Positions 1 through 8,854 of a DNA stretch of 64,000 nucleotides are shown here, piece by piece. A program made the position numbers and the translations under genes. Location of the stretch: positions 124,001 to 188,000 of the forward strand of contig CALYOP010000003.1 of NCBI GenBank assembly GCA_945266285.1. The letters run 5' to 3'. Each line of letters opens with the position of its first letter. Within the stretch, counting starts at the first letter, position 1. The notes under the pieces are model-generated. The model was not told where the DNA came from and did no database searches. It worked only from the letters and a program-made list of their open reading frames with translations. The stretch comes from an uncultured Commensalibacter sp. (lineage in GTDB: Bacteria; Pseudomonadota; Alphaproteobacteria; Acetobacterales; Acetobacteraceae).

Positions 1-2507
1 ACGACATCTTGAGAAGGTGCAAATACGTGGCGAGCTTGTGCAAATTCCTTAGATGAACGTTGGATTAATTCAGATACTGAAATATCCTCTTCAATCGCAG
101 GACCTAGATTTTTGATGCATCGTTCACAAACCTTCAAATCAGGTTCACCACAATAACGTCCCTCTTCACCAACCAAGGCAATCCGCTGACATAGCCAAAT
201 ATAATCATGAATGTAGATGTCATAATCAAGACCTAAATCATGACATAAATTACGAATAATTGGATGATGGCCTCCCAAATGTTGCCATTCAATATTCACG
301 ATATCCAAGCGCCCTAATAGTCGGCATAATGATGCATATTCATCAGGAAGATTAAAAACGATATTCGGTAATAGTGATTCAATATCATCCTTGGGTAATG
401 CCTGTAGATTGACCTCAAGCCGACATCCATCGCCTAAAATCGCTGGTCGTAAGATCAGAGGAATAAAACCTTTTTTTCTTAAATCCTGAACACGTTCCTG
501 AACATGCCGTTCTACGCCACCTCCAAAAAGATGTGTGATCAGCAACACATAACGCAGCTTCTTACCCTTTTTCCCTTGTTGCTGCACGAAATATTGCCAA
601 CGTTTTAAATCCAACCGCCTACGATATAAACGCAAAGGATTTTTATCGATAAATTCCATGATCATCTCGTGATAACCAGGATAAAGCCGATTTAAACTTT
701 CAAGATTACGCTCCATCAATGCCATTTTAGCATTGCCAAAAGAAATGCTGCCTTGATGTCCAACGAAAACGGCAGGTGCAGCAACATGCTTCCATCCCAA
801 ATGCCGCGCACGAATGCAAAAATCGTTTTCTTCGCCATAACCTTGTGCAAAAATATCTTCTCTTAATAATCCGGTTTGCCACAAACAATCATGACGGATA
901 AACATGCAAAAACCATTTGCTGTCGGGATTTCAATGGTCTCTCCTTGATTGGCTGCTTTGGCATAAGCCATAAAATGCCGAATTGCCTTATGTGACGGCA
1001 CAGGATTATCTTCATCATGATAGGGATAAGAAAGAATGCTCGCATCATTAGAAAAAGGGGTTACCGTACCAATATTTGCTTCGCTATAAGCTGCATTCTG
1101 TAAACCTTCGAGCCAATTTGCCGCAACCCAAGTGTCACTATTCAGCAAAATCACATCATAACCTGGCCATGCTTTGAGACCAGAATTCACTGCGCCAGGG
1201 AAACCTTTATTCTGTTCATGGCGGATAAGCTTTACATTTTCCGATTGGGCAAATCGGTCTAAATCTACAGCAAGCGCCGCATCAGGTGAACAATCATCAA
1301 TTAACTGTATTATAACATCCGAAGGAACCGTATTCATTACACTCTGAATGCAATCGACGGTTATCTCTCGACCACGATATACAGGAATAATAATAACCGT
1401 ACCCAAGGCTTTATTTTGAGAAACAAGCGGGTTTTTCCCTTGATAAGAAGCCGATATAGGGAAAAAATTGGGCAAATCACGATATTTAATTGTTGCCTTT
1501 CTCGTCAAAGGTGCATGAAAAGCAATCGCCATTTCAATAGCACGCTCTTCCAATATAGGATCAATTGGACTACCAAAAATTGCTTTTCCATATTCATCGC
1601 GCAAATGAATCAAGCCTTTGGGTAATTCTTCTATAGGAATATGAAAATATCGTGCTCGAAATAATGGATCATCAAGGCTAACCTGTTTAGCCTGTTCAGT
1701 AACAATAATTTTGCGCCATAATTTCCCCTTTGAATCATAAATATTCAATTGAGGGATTCGTTCCGGTTCTGCGGGGTACCACAACCATCCTGTAATTTGT
1801 TGGCCCTGTTTTTCAACAAATCCTTCGGTACGATAAATCGATTTAAGATCAACCGGACTTCCAATCAAAGGTTGTTTATGCTGTTCAACCCGTAAAAAAC
1901 GATATTTTTCCCAACCCTCAGGAAGCTTAAAACGTTCTTCTGAACTATTTCCAATCCATTGATCATCTAAATAAAAATCTATTTTTTCTTGCGAAAAAAC
2001 CTTGACCCAGACTTCGCCCATAGAACCTAAAACGGCACAGCATCCGAGTTGATCCAGACGCTGAACCAAATTACAAACCAATTCCCACCGTGCCTGCTCT
2101 TGTGCATATTTTGACAAAGCATAAGCAATCTTTTTTAATGCTTCTTGGGGTTGGTTATTTACAAATAAAATTGCAGCCCAAGTTAACCATCCTTCGTTAA
2201 AGTCAAAGCGTTGCATCAGCTTTTCGACCAATTGCACGGCTCCAACACGATCCCCCTTGTTTAAACGCATCATTGCTAGGCTAAGCATAACATTTGGGTT
2301 CGTTTTGGTTAGGCGATGCGTGCGCTCCATCCATTGCGCGGCAAGATCAGGATTATTATTTACTTGTTCTTCTTGGGCTTGATAAAAAGCAGCCTGCGCT
2401 GCTTTTCTTATTTTTTCTAAGGCTTCGGCCTCTGCCTCAGCTTGGATTTGTGCTTTGTTTTTTCTTACTGAATTATCTAAAGACGCTTTATCAATGGGTT
2501 TTAACAT
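1..2507 (-). CDS. Family 2 glycosyltransferase with N-terminal helical/TPR-like region (partial, runs off left edge)
   Basis: The reading frame is open on the minus strand from ATG at 2507 to the window edge, so the C-terminus is missing. About 170 N-terminal residues are helical and TPR-like (charged start, then repeats mentioning 'LAAQWMERTHRLTKTNPN'). A central region of about 240 residues follows, then a GT-A family 2 domain starting at 'VIIIPVYRGREITVDC', with 'LIDDCSPDAAL' and the metal/sugar-nucleotide region 'VILLNSDTWVAANW'. After it comes a further glycosyltransferase-like stretch ('THLFGGGVERHVQERV'). The likely role is transfer of sugars to a surface polysaccharide or glycoprotein; the substrate cannot be told. 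It lies 17 bp after the Sel1 gene, as the fourth gene of the ABC-HlyD-Sel1 operon, which hints that it glycosylates an exported product. No strong ribosome-binding site is visible, so translation may depend on the upstream gene. Confidence 0.8.
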   Translation of the reverse strand, partial: MLKPIDKASLDNSVRKNKAQIQAEAEAEALEKIRKAAQAAFYQAQEEQVNNNPDLAAQWMERTHRLTKTNPNVMLSLAMMRLNKGDRVGAVQLVEKLMQRFDFNEGWLTWAAILFVNNQPQEALKKIAYALSKYAQEQARWELVCNLVQRLDQLGCCAVLGSMGEVWVKVFSQEKIDFYLDDQWIGNSSEERFKLPEGWEKYRFLRVEQHKQPLIGSPVDLKSIYRTEGFVEKQGQQITGWLWYPAEPERIPQLNIYDSKGKLWRKIIVTEQAKQVSLDDPLFRARYFHIPIEELPKGLIHLRDEYGKAIFGSPIDPILEERAIEMAIAFHAPLTRKATIKYRDLPNFFPISASYQGKNPLVSQNKALGTVIIIPVYRGREITVDCIQSVMNTVPSDVIIQLIDDCSPDAALAVDLDRFAQSENVKLIRHEQNKGFPGAVNSGLKAWPGYDVILLNSDTWVAANWLEGLQNAAYSEANIGTVTPFSNDASILSYPYHDEDNPVPSHKAIRHFMAYAKAANQGETIEIPTANGFCMFIRHDCLWQTGLLREDIFAQGYGEENDFCIRARHLGWKHVAAPAVFVGHQGSISFGNAKMALMERNLESLNRLYPGYHEMIMEFIDKNPLRLYRRRLDLKRWQYFVQQQGKKGKKLRYVLLITHLFGGGVERHVQERVQDLRKKGFIPLILRPAILGDGCRLEVNLQALPKDDIESLLPNIVFNLPDEYASLCRLLGRLDIVNIEWQHLGGHHPIIRNLCHDLGLDYDIYIHDYIWLCQRIALVGEEGRYCGEPDLKVCERCIKNLGPAIEEDISVSELIQRSSKEFAQARHVFAPSQDV

Positions 2508-2523
2508 TCGATATTAAACTGAA

Positions 2524-4479
2524 TTAACTATTTTTCACAAAAAATAGGCCTGGTGCAACTTCAACACGTTCCAAATCTTCGTTTTTTTTATCTTCAGATG
2601 AATAATTCTTCCAATCATGAGAAGGTTCTGAAGATTTAACGGTATAGTTAATTGACATAGGCTGAACGGTTTCTTCCCTTTTTTTCTGGCGTGATTCCTC
2701 ATCAAGTTCCAGAAATGCCAAATCAGCTTCAGCCTTTTCAATTCCGGCTTCTTTTGCTTTTAATAGCCATTTTTTGGCTTCTTCAAAATTAATATCTCCG
2801 GCTAAACCATGCGCAAGATAATGGCCCAACATTAATTGTGCCATTGCATGCCCTTCTTGTGCGGCTCTGGAAAACCATTTCTGTGCTTTGACACGATCGA
2901 CCGGTATTTGATTTCCACCACCATATAAAGCACCCAAAGAAAACATGGATGATACATGATTTTTATTTGCTGCTTCTTGATAATATTTTAAGGCTTCTTG
3001 TGGATTGGCTTTACCGTCGTCCGTATCCCCTTCCATTAACATGGTCGCCCACATATTCTGTGCATCAACCATGTGATTTTCAGCAGCTTCGCGGATATAG
3101 CGACGACCTTCTGTTTTATCTTGCTCTCCACCAAGACCTTCCATCAACATACGACCGTACCAAAAGCGGGCATTCACCACTTTTTCCATCGCTATTTTCA
3201 TCCACTGTCGAGCTTCGCTTTCTCTTTCGGGATGACGTTGGTTTTCTTCTCCAGCTTTCGCACGTAATAAACAAACAGCAAGGTTAAACGCTGCCAATTG
3301 ATCGCCTTTTTCCGCTGCAGGGCGTAATCGTTCATTAATCAAATTATCCAATGTCACCAAACCTGGATATTGTAATGTCAAATTACCAAGATGTGCGATA
3401 ACCGCCCCATCTCCATGCTCTGCCGCTTTTTCGAGCCAACTTACCCCTTCTTCAAGTGACTGAGCAACGCCCAATCCCCCTAAATATAACATTCCCAAAG
3501 CGCGAGCAGCACCGGCATGCCCTTTTTCCGCTGCAAAACGATACCAACGTGCGGCTTCAATATAACTTGGTGGCATATCGTCGTTTCCACGACCATTCAT
3601 ATCCCCCAATATTACAGCAGCTTCAATATCACCCTGTAAAGCAGCCCTTCGCAACCATGTTTCAGCCTGCACAAGGTTGGGTTCTAATCCCCCTTTACCC
3701 ATGCGCAGTGAAATTCCATATAAGGCCTGAGCCTCCCGTATCCCCATTTCAGCTGCTTTGTGATAAAGCTCTACCGCACGCTCAAGATTACGTGGAACTC
3801 CTTGTCCCGTTTCATACATAACCCCTAATCGGTAAATGGCAGATCCCATATTTCCTTCTGCTGCTTTTTCTAAATAAACAGCAGCTTTTGCATAGTCATC
3901 GGCATTATTACCGCGTTGGAGCAAAAGTAAGCCTTTTCCCAGGTAACCCTGAACACATTCCTGCGCAACCGCTTTGTCATACCATTCCAAAGCTGCTTCA
4001 ACATCTCTTATTTCTTCAGGGCCAGAGCTTAGCATATAACCATACAAGGCCTGGGCATCTGCTGAACCTTGTTCAGCAGCCTTTTGCGCCCAATATGCCG
4101 CTTTTTGCATATCCGGTACAATTTCTTCATGTTGTACATGGTCATAATTAAGAATATCGATACCGGTTACTTCGACTAGTTCTGGCAAACCTTGCATATA
4201 AAGGGTTGCCACAATAAATTGTGCCTCCGCCCAACCACCATTTGCAGCGGCTTCAAGCCAAAGTGCTCCTTCTTTCAGATTTGCAGGAACTGACAAACCT
4301 TGAAGATAAGCTAACCCTACGTGATATTGTCCTTCAGGTGATTTAAGTCCTGCTGCCTGTGAATAATAGGAAAAGGAATCTGCAAATCGCTCTGCTTCTA
4401 AGGCTGCTTTCCCCTTTTCAAGCAGTTTATTGATTTTTCTGTTTTCACGTTCGCTTTGAGAACGGAAGAATCCTCGCAT
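2524..4479 (-). CDS. Sel1-repeat (SLR/TPR-like) protein, 651 aa
   Basis: Almost the whole protein (residues about 45-610) is built from tandem Sel1-like repeats of roughly 36 residues, each with the A-x-x-x-L-G-x-x-Y-x-x-G pattern (for example 'AIYRLGVMYETGQGVPRN', 'AARALGMLYLGGLGVAQS', 'AQLMLGHYLAHG'). I count about a dozen or more. There is no signal peptide or membrane segment; the basic N-terminus (MRGFFRSQSERE) suggests a cytoplasmic location. Sel1 proteins are protein-protein scaffolds. The start is supported by a GGTGAGG ribosome-binding site. It is third in an operon after the type I ABC exporter and HlyD adaptor, so a role as adaptor for secretion or for the glycosyltransferase that follows is reasonable, but this is inference. 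The C-terminal 40 residues are polar and outside the repeats. Confidence 0.85.
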   Translation of the reverse strand: MRGFFRSQSERENRKINKLLEKGKAALEAERFADSFSYYSQAAGLKSPEGQYHVGLAYLQGLSVPANLKEGALWLEAAANGGWAEAQFIVATLYMQGLPELVEVTGIDILNYDHVQHEEIVPDMQKAAYWAQKAAEQGSADAQALYGYMLSSGPEEIRDVEAALEWYDKAVAQECVQGYLGKGLLLLQRGNNADDYAKAAVYLEKAAEGNMGSAIYRLGVMYETGQGVPRNLERAVELYHKAAEMGIREAQALYGISLRMGKGGLEPNLVQAETWLRRAALQGDIEAAVILGDMNGRGNDDMPPSYIEAARWYRFAAEKGHAGAARALGMLYLGGLGVAQSLEEGVSWLEKAAEHGDGAVIAHLGNLTLQYPGLVTLDNLINERLRPAAEKGDQLAAFNLAVCLLRAKAGEENQRHPERESEARQWMKIAMEKVVNARFWYGRMLMEGLGGEQDKTEGRRYIREAAENHMVDAQNMWATMLMEGDTDDGKANPQEALKYYQEAANKNHVSSMFSLGALYGGGNQIPVDRVKAQKWFSRAAQEGHAMAQLMLGHYLAHGLAGDINFEEAKKWLLKAKEAGIEKAEADLAFLELDEESRQKKREETVQPMSINYTVKSSEPSHDWKNYSSEDKKNEDLERVEVAPGLFFVKNS

Positions 4480-4532
4480 ATTTCCTCACCTTAACCGACA
4501 ATAATAAACCTAATCTATATACGTTATCATAA

Positions 4533-6107
4533 TTATTGTGGGTCACGCATACCATTTGACAATGTGGGGATCATGCTATTCAACAGATATTGCATAATCG
4601 TCCGTTTACCAACATGAATATCCGCCGTTACAATCAGCCCTGGAGTTGGATGAAAAAAGTTCGGCACATCATGTAAAGTATAACGCGTAATCCGTAATCT
4701 TACGCGATAAAAAGGTCTTTCACGAAACTGTAATGGTGCGACCCCACGTCGGTTCGTTTCTTGCGACATATCACCTGGTTGGAAAACGTCCGCACTGATG
4801 TTACGGACAACCGCTTCAGCACCGCCATATTGTGTATATGGAAATGTAGAAAATTTAATCAGAGCTTTATCGCCTAAATGGAGATAACCAACATCAGTAT
4901 CACCCACAGCAGCTTCTACTTCGAGTCCTGTTCCTACTGGGACCAGATTGATAAATGGTACACCGGCATTTAAGACAGATCCAACGGAACCTTTAGCAAT
5001 AGAAAGCACAATAGCATCTTGTTCCGCTCGTAACAGTATCTTGCTACGGCGTAATTTAGCCTTTGTATAATCTCCCTCATACCTGGAAAGCTCTCTTTGC
5101 GCTAAAACCAATTCTTTATAAACATCGGCTTTCCAATTTTGGATATAAGCTTCTCTTTGCGCTTCAAGCGAATTAATACGATTTAATGCACCATTTGCAC
5201 TTTGTTGAGAGCTAATCAGATTACGTTCCATTTCCATTAAATTGTCCTGTGCAGACAAGGTCATAAGCCGACTACCCACTTCTTCTTTCTGCAATTTTCG
5301 ACGCATCTCATGCACATCAGAAGCAACTTGCATACGACCACGATACATTGCTGCGCTGGCCAAGAATGATTGACGTTGAACTTTTTGTTCAGCGATCTGA
5401 TTATTAAAATCATCAACCTTTGCGTTATATTCCAATTTACGGCGTAAAAACCGGCTTGCTTGTTCTACAGATGAAGGATTCGAAAGATCAACGGCGTAAT
5501 CTTTATTCGAAGCTTCTGCAACCAGTCGGTCATATTCTGCATGAAAACTTTGCGTTTGCAGGCGAAGATTTTCGACATCAGCTTCTGTAATCGTAGGATC
5601 AAGATGTGCTAAAACCTGCCCTTTACGAACAAAGTCACCTTCCTTCACATCGACGGATCGAATAAAAGACGAATCTAACGGCTGCACAATCAAAGTGTTA
5701 TCGGTAGAAACCAAACGCCCATCAGTGGTCACCACTTTATCCAAGGGGAAAAGCCACATCCCTAAAAATGAAAATATAGCAAGTCCACCAATTAACCATG
5801 TTATATATTGCGCCGATGCTGTCGGCGGCATGTTAATAACCGCAGCCGTTGGAGAATGGAATTCCAATAACGCAATCGGCATATCAGCCTGAAAGCCTTC
5901 ATCTGTTCCGGCATCTGGAAGGACATATCCATCGGGCACAGTCAGATCTGAAGATGTTTCAGAAGCTTTGACTTCTTTTTTATCGGTATCAGCCTTACTC
6001 GGTAGATTTTTATCTGCATCGGTATTTTGCAAATTCTTTGATTCCCCACTTCTTTTGGAAGAATCATTCCGTTCTGGCAAATTGTTTGGATTATGCTCGT
6101 CTACCAT
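4533..6107 (-). CDS. HlyD-family periplasmic adaptor (membrane fusion protein) of type I secretion
   Basis: A 524-residue protein with an unusually long, polar, charged cytoplasmic N-terminus (residues 1-100), one transmembrane helix at about 102-121 ('YITWLIGGLAIFSFLGMW'), then the HlyD plan: a lipoyl-type half ('VKEGDFVRKGQVLAHLDPT'), a long alpha-hairpin coiled coil (about 170-340), a second lipoyl half and a beta-barrel ('FSTFPYTQYGGAEAVV'). The C-terminus has the typical 'PGLIVTADIHVGKRTIMQYLL' type ending, given here in part. It would connect the inner-membrane ABC exporter to a TolC-like outer-membrane channel, which is not encoded in the window. ATG at 6107 lies directly after the ABC gene stop, with an AAAGGAGG site inside the end of that gene, so the two are tightly coupled. 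Confidence 0.93.
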   Translation of the reverse strand: MVDEHNPNNLPERNDSSKRSGESKNLQNTDADKNLPSKADTDKKEVKASETSSDLTVPDGYVLPDAGTDEGFQADMPIALLEFHSPTAAVINMPPTASAQYITWLIGGLAIFSFLGMWLFPLDKVVTTDGRLVSTDNTLIVQPLDSSFIRSVDVKEGDFVRKGQVLAHLDPTITEADVENLRLQTQSFHAEYDRLVAEASNKDYAVDLSNPSSVEQASRFLRRKLEYNAKVDDFNNQIAEQKVQRQSFLASAAMYRGRMQVASDVHEMRRKLQKEEVGSRLMTLSAQDNLMEMERNLISSQQSANGALNRINSLEAQREAYIQNWKADVYKELVLAQRELSRYEGDYTKAKLRRSKILLRAEQDAIVLSIAKGSVGSVLNAGVPFINLVPVGTGLEVEAAVGDTDVGYLHLGDKALIKFSTFPYTQYGGAEAVVRNISADVFQPGDMSQETNRRGVAPLQFRERPFYRVRLRITRYTLHDVPNFFHPTPGLIVTADIHVGKRTIMQYLLNSMIPTLSNGMRDPQ

Positions 6108-8393
6108 TTAAGCCTCCTTTGGCAACATGGTGCTATTCCCATGCCCATTGGATTGATTACTCTCTTTTTTGTTTGGATCCAGATGACGATTTTGCTGTAA
6201 CCACAGCGTACGATAAATCTCACAAGTTTCCAACAACTCATCATGCGTTCCAATAGCTTGCATAATGCCCTGATCTAACACTAAAATTTTATCACAATTT
6301 ACCAAAGAAGATAAACGATGAGAAACGATAACCATTGTTCTGCCCTTAGCAATACGCTCCAAATTCGCGTTCACTAAAGCTTCACTTTCAGGATCCAACG
6401 CAGAAGTTGCTTCATCAAGAATCATGAATTTTGGATCCATAATAACCGCACGTGCAATCGCTAGACGTTGGCGCTGTCCACCAGAAATATTGGTTGAACC
6501 TTCTTCAATTTCCGTATCATAACCAGCAGGCATACGTTCAATAAATTCTTCAGCACCAGCAAGACGTGCGGCACGAATAACATCATCCATCGTTAACCCT
6601 GGACGTCCTGCTGTAATATTATCGCGAATTGTGCCACGGAACAGAAAGTTATCCTGCAACACCACCCCAAAGGATCGTCTTAGATGGGTTAAATTGATTT
6701 CACGCAAATCAACCCCATCCAAACGCAAGAATCCTGTATAATTACGGCTAACCCCTTGCAACAGACGCGTAATTGTTGATTTACCCGAACCACTTCGTCC
6801 AACTAACCCCAACATTGTTCCAGCAGGAATAGAAAAGGTTAGATTTTTTAACGCTCGCCCCGATCCACCAGGATAGGTAAAATTAACATCTTCAAAGCTT
6901 AAAGCACCGATAATTCTTGGTCTCAACCCTGTAGTCAGCTCTTTAGTTTCTGTCGGATTATTCAGAATTTCACCCGCTTGTCCCAAAGCTGTCCGAACTT
7001 CCATAATGGTTGACATTAATTTTGCAATATTCACCAAAGGTGATGCAACGCGGTTACCCAACATCATGAATGCAACAATCGCACCCGCATCCACACCCGC
7101 CGTTGGGCTGGTTAAACAAATATAAGCACCAATCAGAATAACACCACGATTGATAAAGAATTCCAATGGCATAACCAATGTTTCAGGCCAGTTTGACATA
7201 CGACCAGTTGCCAAACGCCATTTAGAAACAACAGCAATAATTTCATCCCATTCCTGACGTCGTGCAGGTTCAAGCGCCAATGTTTTAACGGTTCGGATAC
7301 CAGCAACCGTTTCATACATTCGCGATGCCCGTTCCATTTCTTCTTCAATACGTTGCATGTAAAGACGCATCATTGGCGGCATAAACAGCACAACAATTAA
7401 TCCGATAGCACCAGCACCAGCTACAACCATCCATGCCAAAGGCGCACTGATATAGAAAAGAAATGGCAAAATAACAATCAAGGTAAAGAGATCAAGAAAG
7501 GTAGCCATTAACCTTCCTGTTAAAAAGTCTCTAACACCATAAATTTGAGAGACTTTACCAACAATACGACCAGCCTGTTGGCGTTCAAAGAATTCCAAAG
7601 GCAGAGCTAACAAGCGGTTATAGGTATGAATTGAAATACGGGCATCCAATCGTGTCGCCATAACGTTTGTCAATTCACGCCGTGCGTAGCTTAGCAAAAC
7701 TTCGTAAAAACTTAAGATTAGAACCAGACCGGATATCGAAACAAGCGTTGCCATTGAATGGAAATTAACAACCTTGTTAATAACCTGCATCACGATAAAA
7801 GCTGGAAATATCTGCAAAATACTGATGACCATTGATGCAATGGCAATATCGCGTAACGAAACCCGTTCACGAAGCACCATCTTGGCTAACCACAAAAAGT
7901 TAATCGGTGCTTCAGCTTCAGACAGATTCCGGTTCCGTTTAACCAGTAAAACGTCACCTGTCCATGCTTGTCTTAAACGAAGCTCATCAACTGCAACAGG
8001 TGCATCCGTTTCTTTTCCTAAAGGATCCCGTAAAAATACGACACCTTTTTTAGGATTAACCCCAACCATCAAACCAGCAGAACCATCTTTGAACATTAAT
8101 ACAACAGGAGGTGAATTAAACATCCGGATAAGATAACGCCATTTCAGACGCATCCCTTTAGCCACCAATCCTTGGCTATTTAACCAGCGCGCCAAAGTCG
8201 CAGGAGAAGGAGATTTCTCGCCAGGTTCTGTGGCGAAATCGCGTAAATCTAAATCCACACCGTGATATTTCGCCGCAGCCATTGTTGCACGTAAACGAAT
8301 CATCATGGGAGAAAGACGCGCCTTTTTATTGGCGTTCTGACTCCGCTTTGCTTCTGATTCTGGAACTTGGGGAAGGTTTTCTGGTTGATCCAC
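6108..8393 (-). CDS. Type I secretion ABC exporter with degenerate C39-like N-terminal domain
   Basis: A 761-residue half-transporter. The first ~170 residues resemble a C39 peptidase fold but lack the catalytic cysteine, as in HlyB-type C39-like domains that bind unfolded RTX cargo without cutting it. The six-helix membrane domain spans about 180-470. The nucleotide-binding domain has Walker A GRSGSGKST, signature NISGGQRQRLAIARA, Walker B 'FMILDEATSAL' and the H-loop 'VIVSHRLSSL'. It should power one-step export through the HlyD protein encoded next. The RTX-type protein at 16.0-18.4 kb is the only obvious cargo in the window. The start is GTG at 8393 with an AGAGAA element about 10 bases upstream. 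It is first in a four-gene operon and diverges from metH. Confidence 0.93.
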   Translation of the reverse strand: MDQPENLPQVPESEAKRSQNANKKARLSPMMIRLRATMAAAKYHGVDLDLRDFATEPGEKSPSPATLARWLNSQGLVAKGMRLKWRYLIRMFNSPPVVLMFKDGSAGLMVGVNPKKGVVFLRDPLGKETDAPVAVDELRLRQAWTGDVLLVKRNRNLSEAEAPINFLWLAKMVLRERVSLRDIAIASMVISILQIFPAFIVMQVINKVVNFHSMATLVSISGLVLILSFYEVLLSYARRELTNVMATRLDARISIHTYNRLLALPLEFFERQQAGRIVGKVSQIYGVRDFLTGRLMATFLDLFTLIVILPFLFYISAPLAWMVVAGAGAIGLIVVLFMPPMMRLYMQRIEEEMERASRMYETVAGIRTVKTLALEPARRQEWDEIIAVVSKWRLATGRMSNWPETLVMPLEFFINRGVILIGAYICLTSPTAGVDAGAIVAFMMLGNRVASPLVNIAKLMSTIMEVRTALGQAGEILNNPTETKELTTGLRPRIIGALSFEDVNFTYPGGSGRALKNLTFSIPAGTMLGLVGRSGSGKSTITRLLQGVSRNYTGFLRLDGVDLREINLTHLRRSFGVVLQDNFLFRGTIRDNITAGRPGLTMDDVIRAARLAGAEEFIERMPAGYDTEIEEGSTNISGGQRQRLAIARAVIMDPKFMILDEATSALDPESEALVNANLERIAKGRTMVIVSHRLSSLVNCDKILVLDQGIMQAIGTHDELLETCEIYRTLWLQQNRHLDPNKKESNQSNGHGNSTMLPKEA

Positions 8394-8854
8394 GGATCAT
8401 TCTCTATCAATAAATCTTAATTAAAAATGGTTGGCTATAATCAGATATACAAAACTACCGTTTGTTAGTTATCAAAGCGCTATAATAGCCATAACATATT
8501 TCAACAGTCATACAAAGCATATCACGATATAGCATAAACTTAACAACCTCTTTATAATTCGTTTCGAATTGTTTTAAAACAAACTCAATACAGGGGAATG
8601 TTATAAACGGCAATAGCAGTACGTAACAATTTATCAAAAATCAGCGACTATTTACAAGCAAACATTAATCAATATCGACTTTACTATCTGATAAAAAAAT
8701 GAAAAATCGAATATATGCTACAACTTTAAATAGAAATACTTGTTTAATAGAAATACTAACTACATTATTATAAAAAGGGATTTGTAACTCAGTTTCTCTT
8801 GTATAATTTAACGCCAACACAAACCGTTTTTTAAATGAAAGCAGATGAACCACT
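8394..8854. other. Divergent intergenic region between the secretion operon and metH
   Basis: 461 bases of AT-rich DNA that must hold the promoters of both divergent transcripts. I looked for a cobalamin or SAM riboswitch in front of metH and saw no conserved B12-box-like or S-box-like core. Short open frames on the minus strand here have no ribosome-binding site or family resemblance, and I treat them as chance. Confidence 0.5.

Noticed and set aside
2535-4151. Additional frames overlapping the Sel1 gene on both strands
   Set aside because: Shadows of the repeat-rich coding sequence; none has its own start signals.
6108-8393. ABC exporter as the processing transporter for the GG-leader peptide
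   Set aside because: Its N-terminal C39-like domain lacks the catalytic cysteine and the gene lies 41 kb away; RTX export is the better fit.
8394-8854. Possible cobalamin or SAM riboswitch before metH
   Set aside because: No conserved B12-box or S-box core seen in the 461-base leader; AT-rich and unstructured to the eye.
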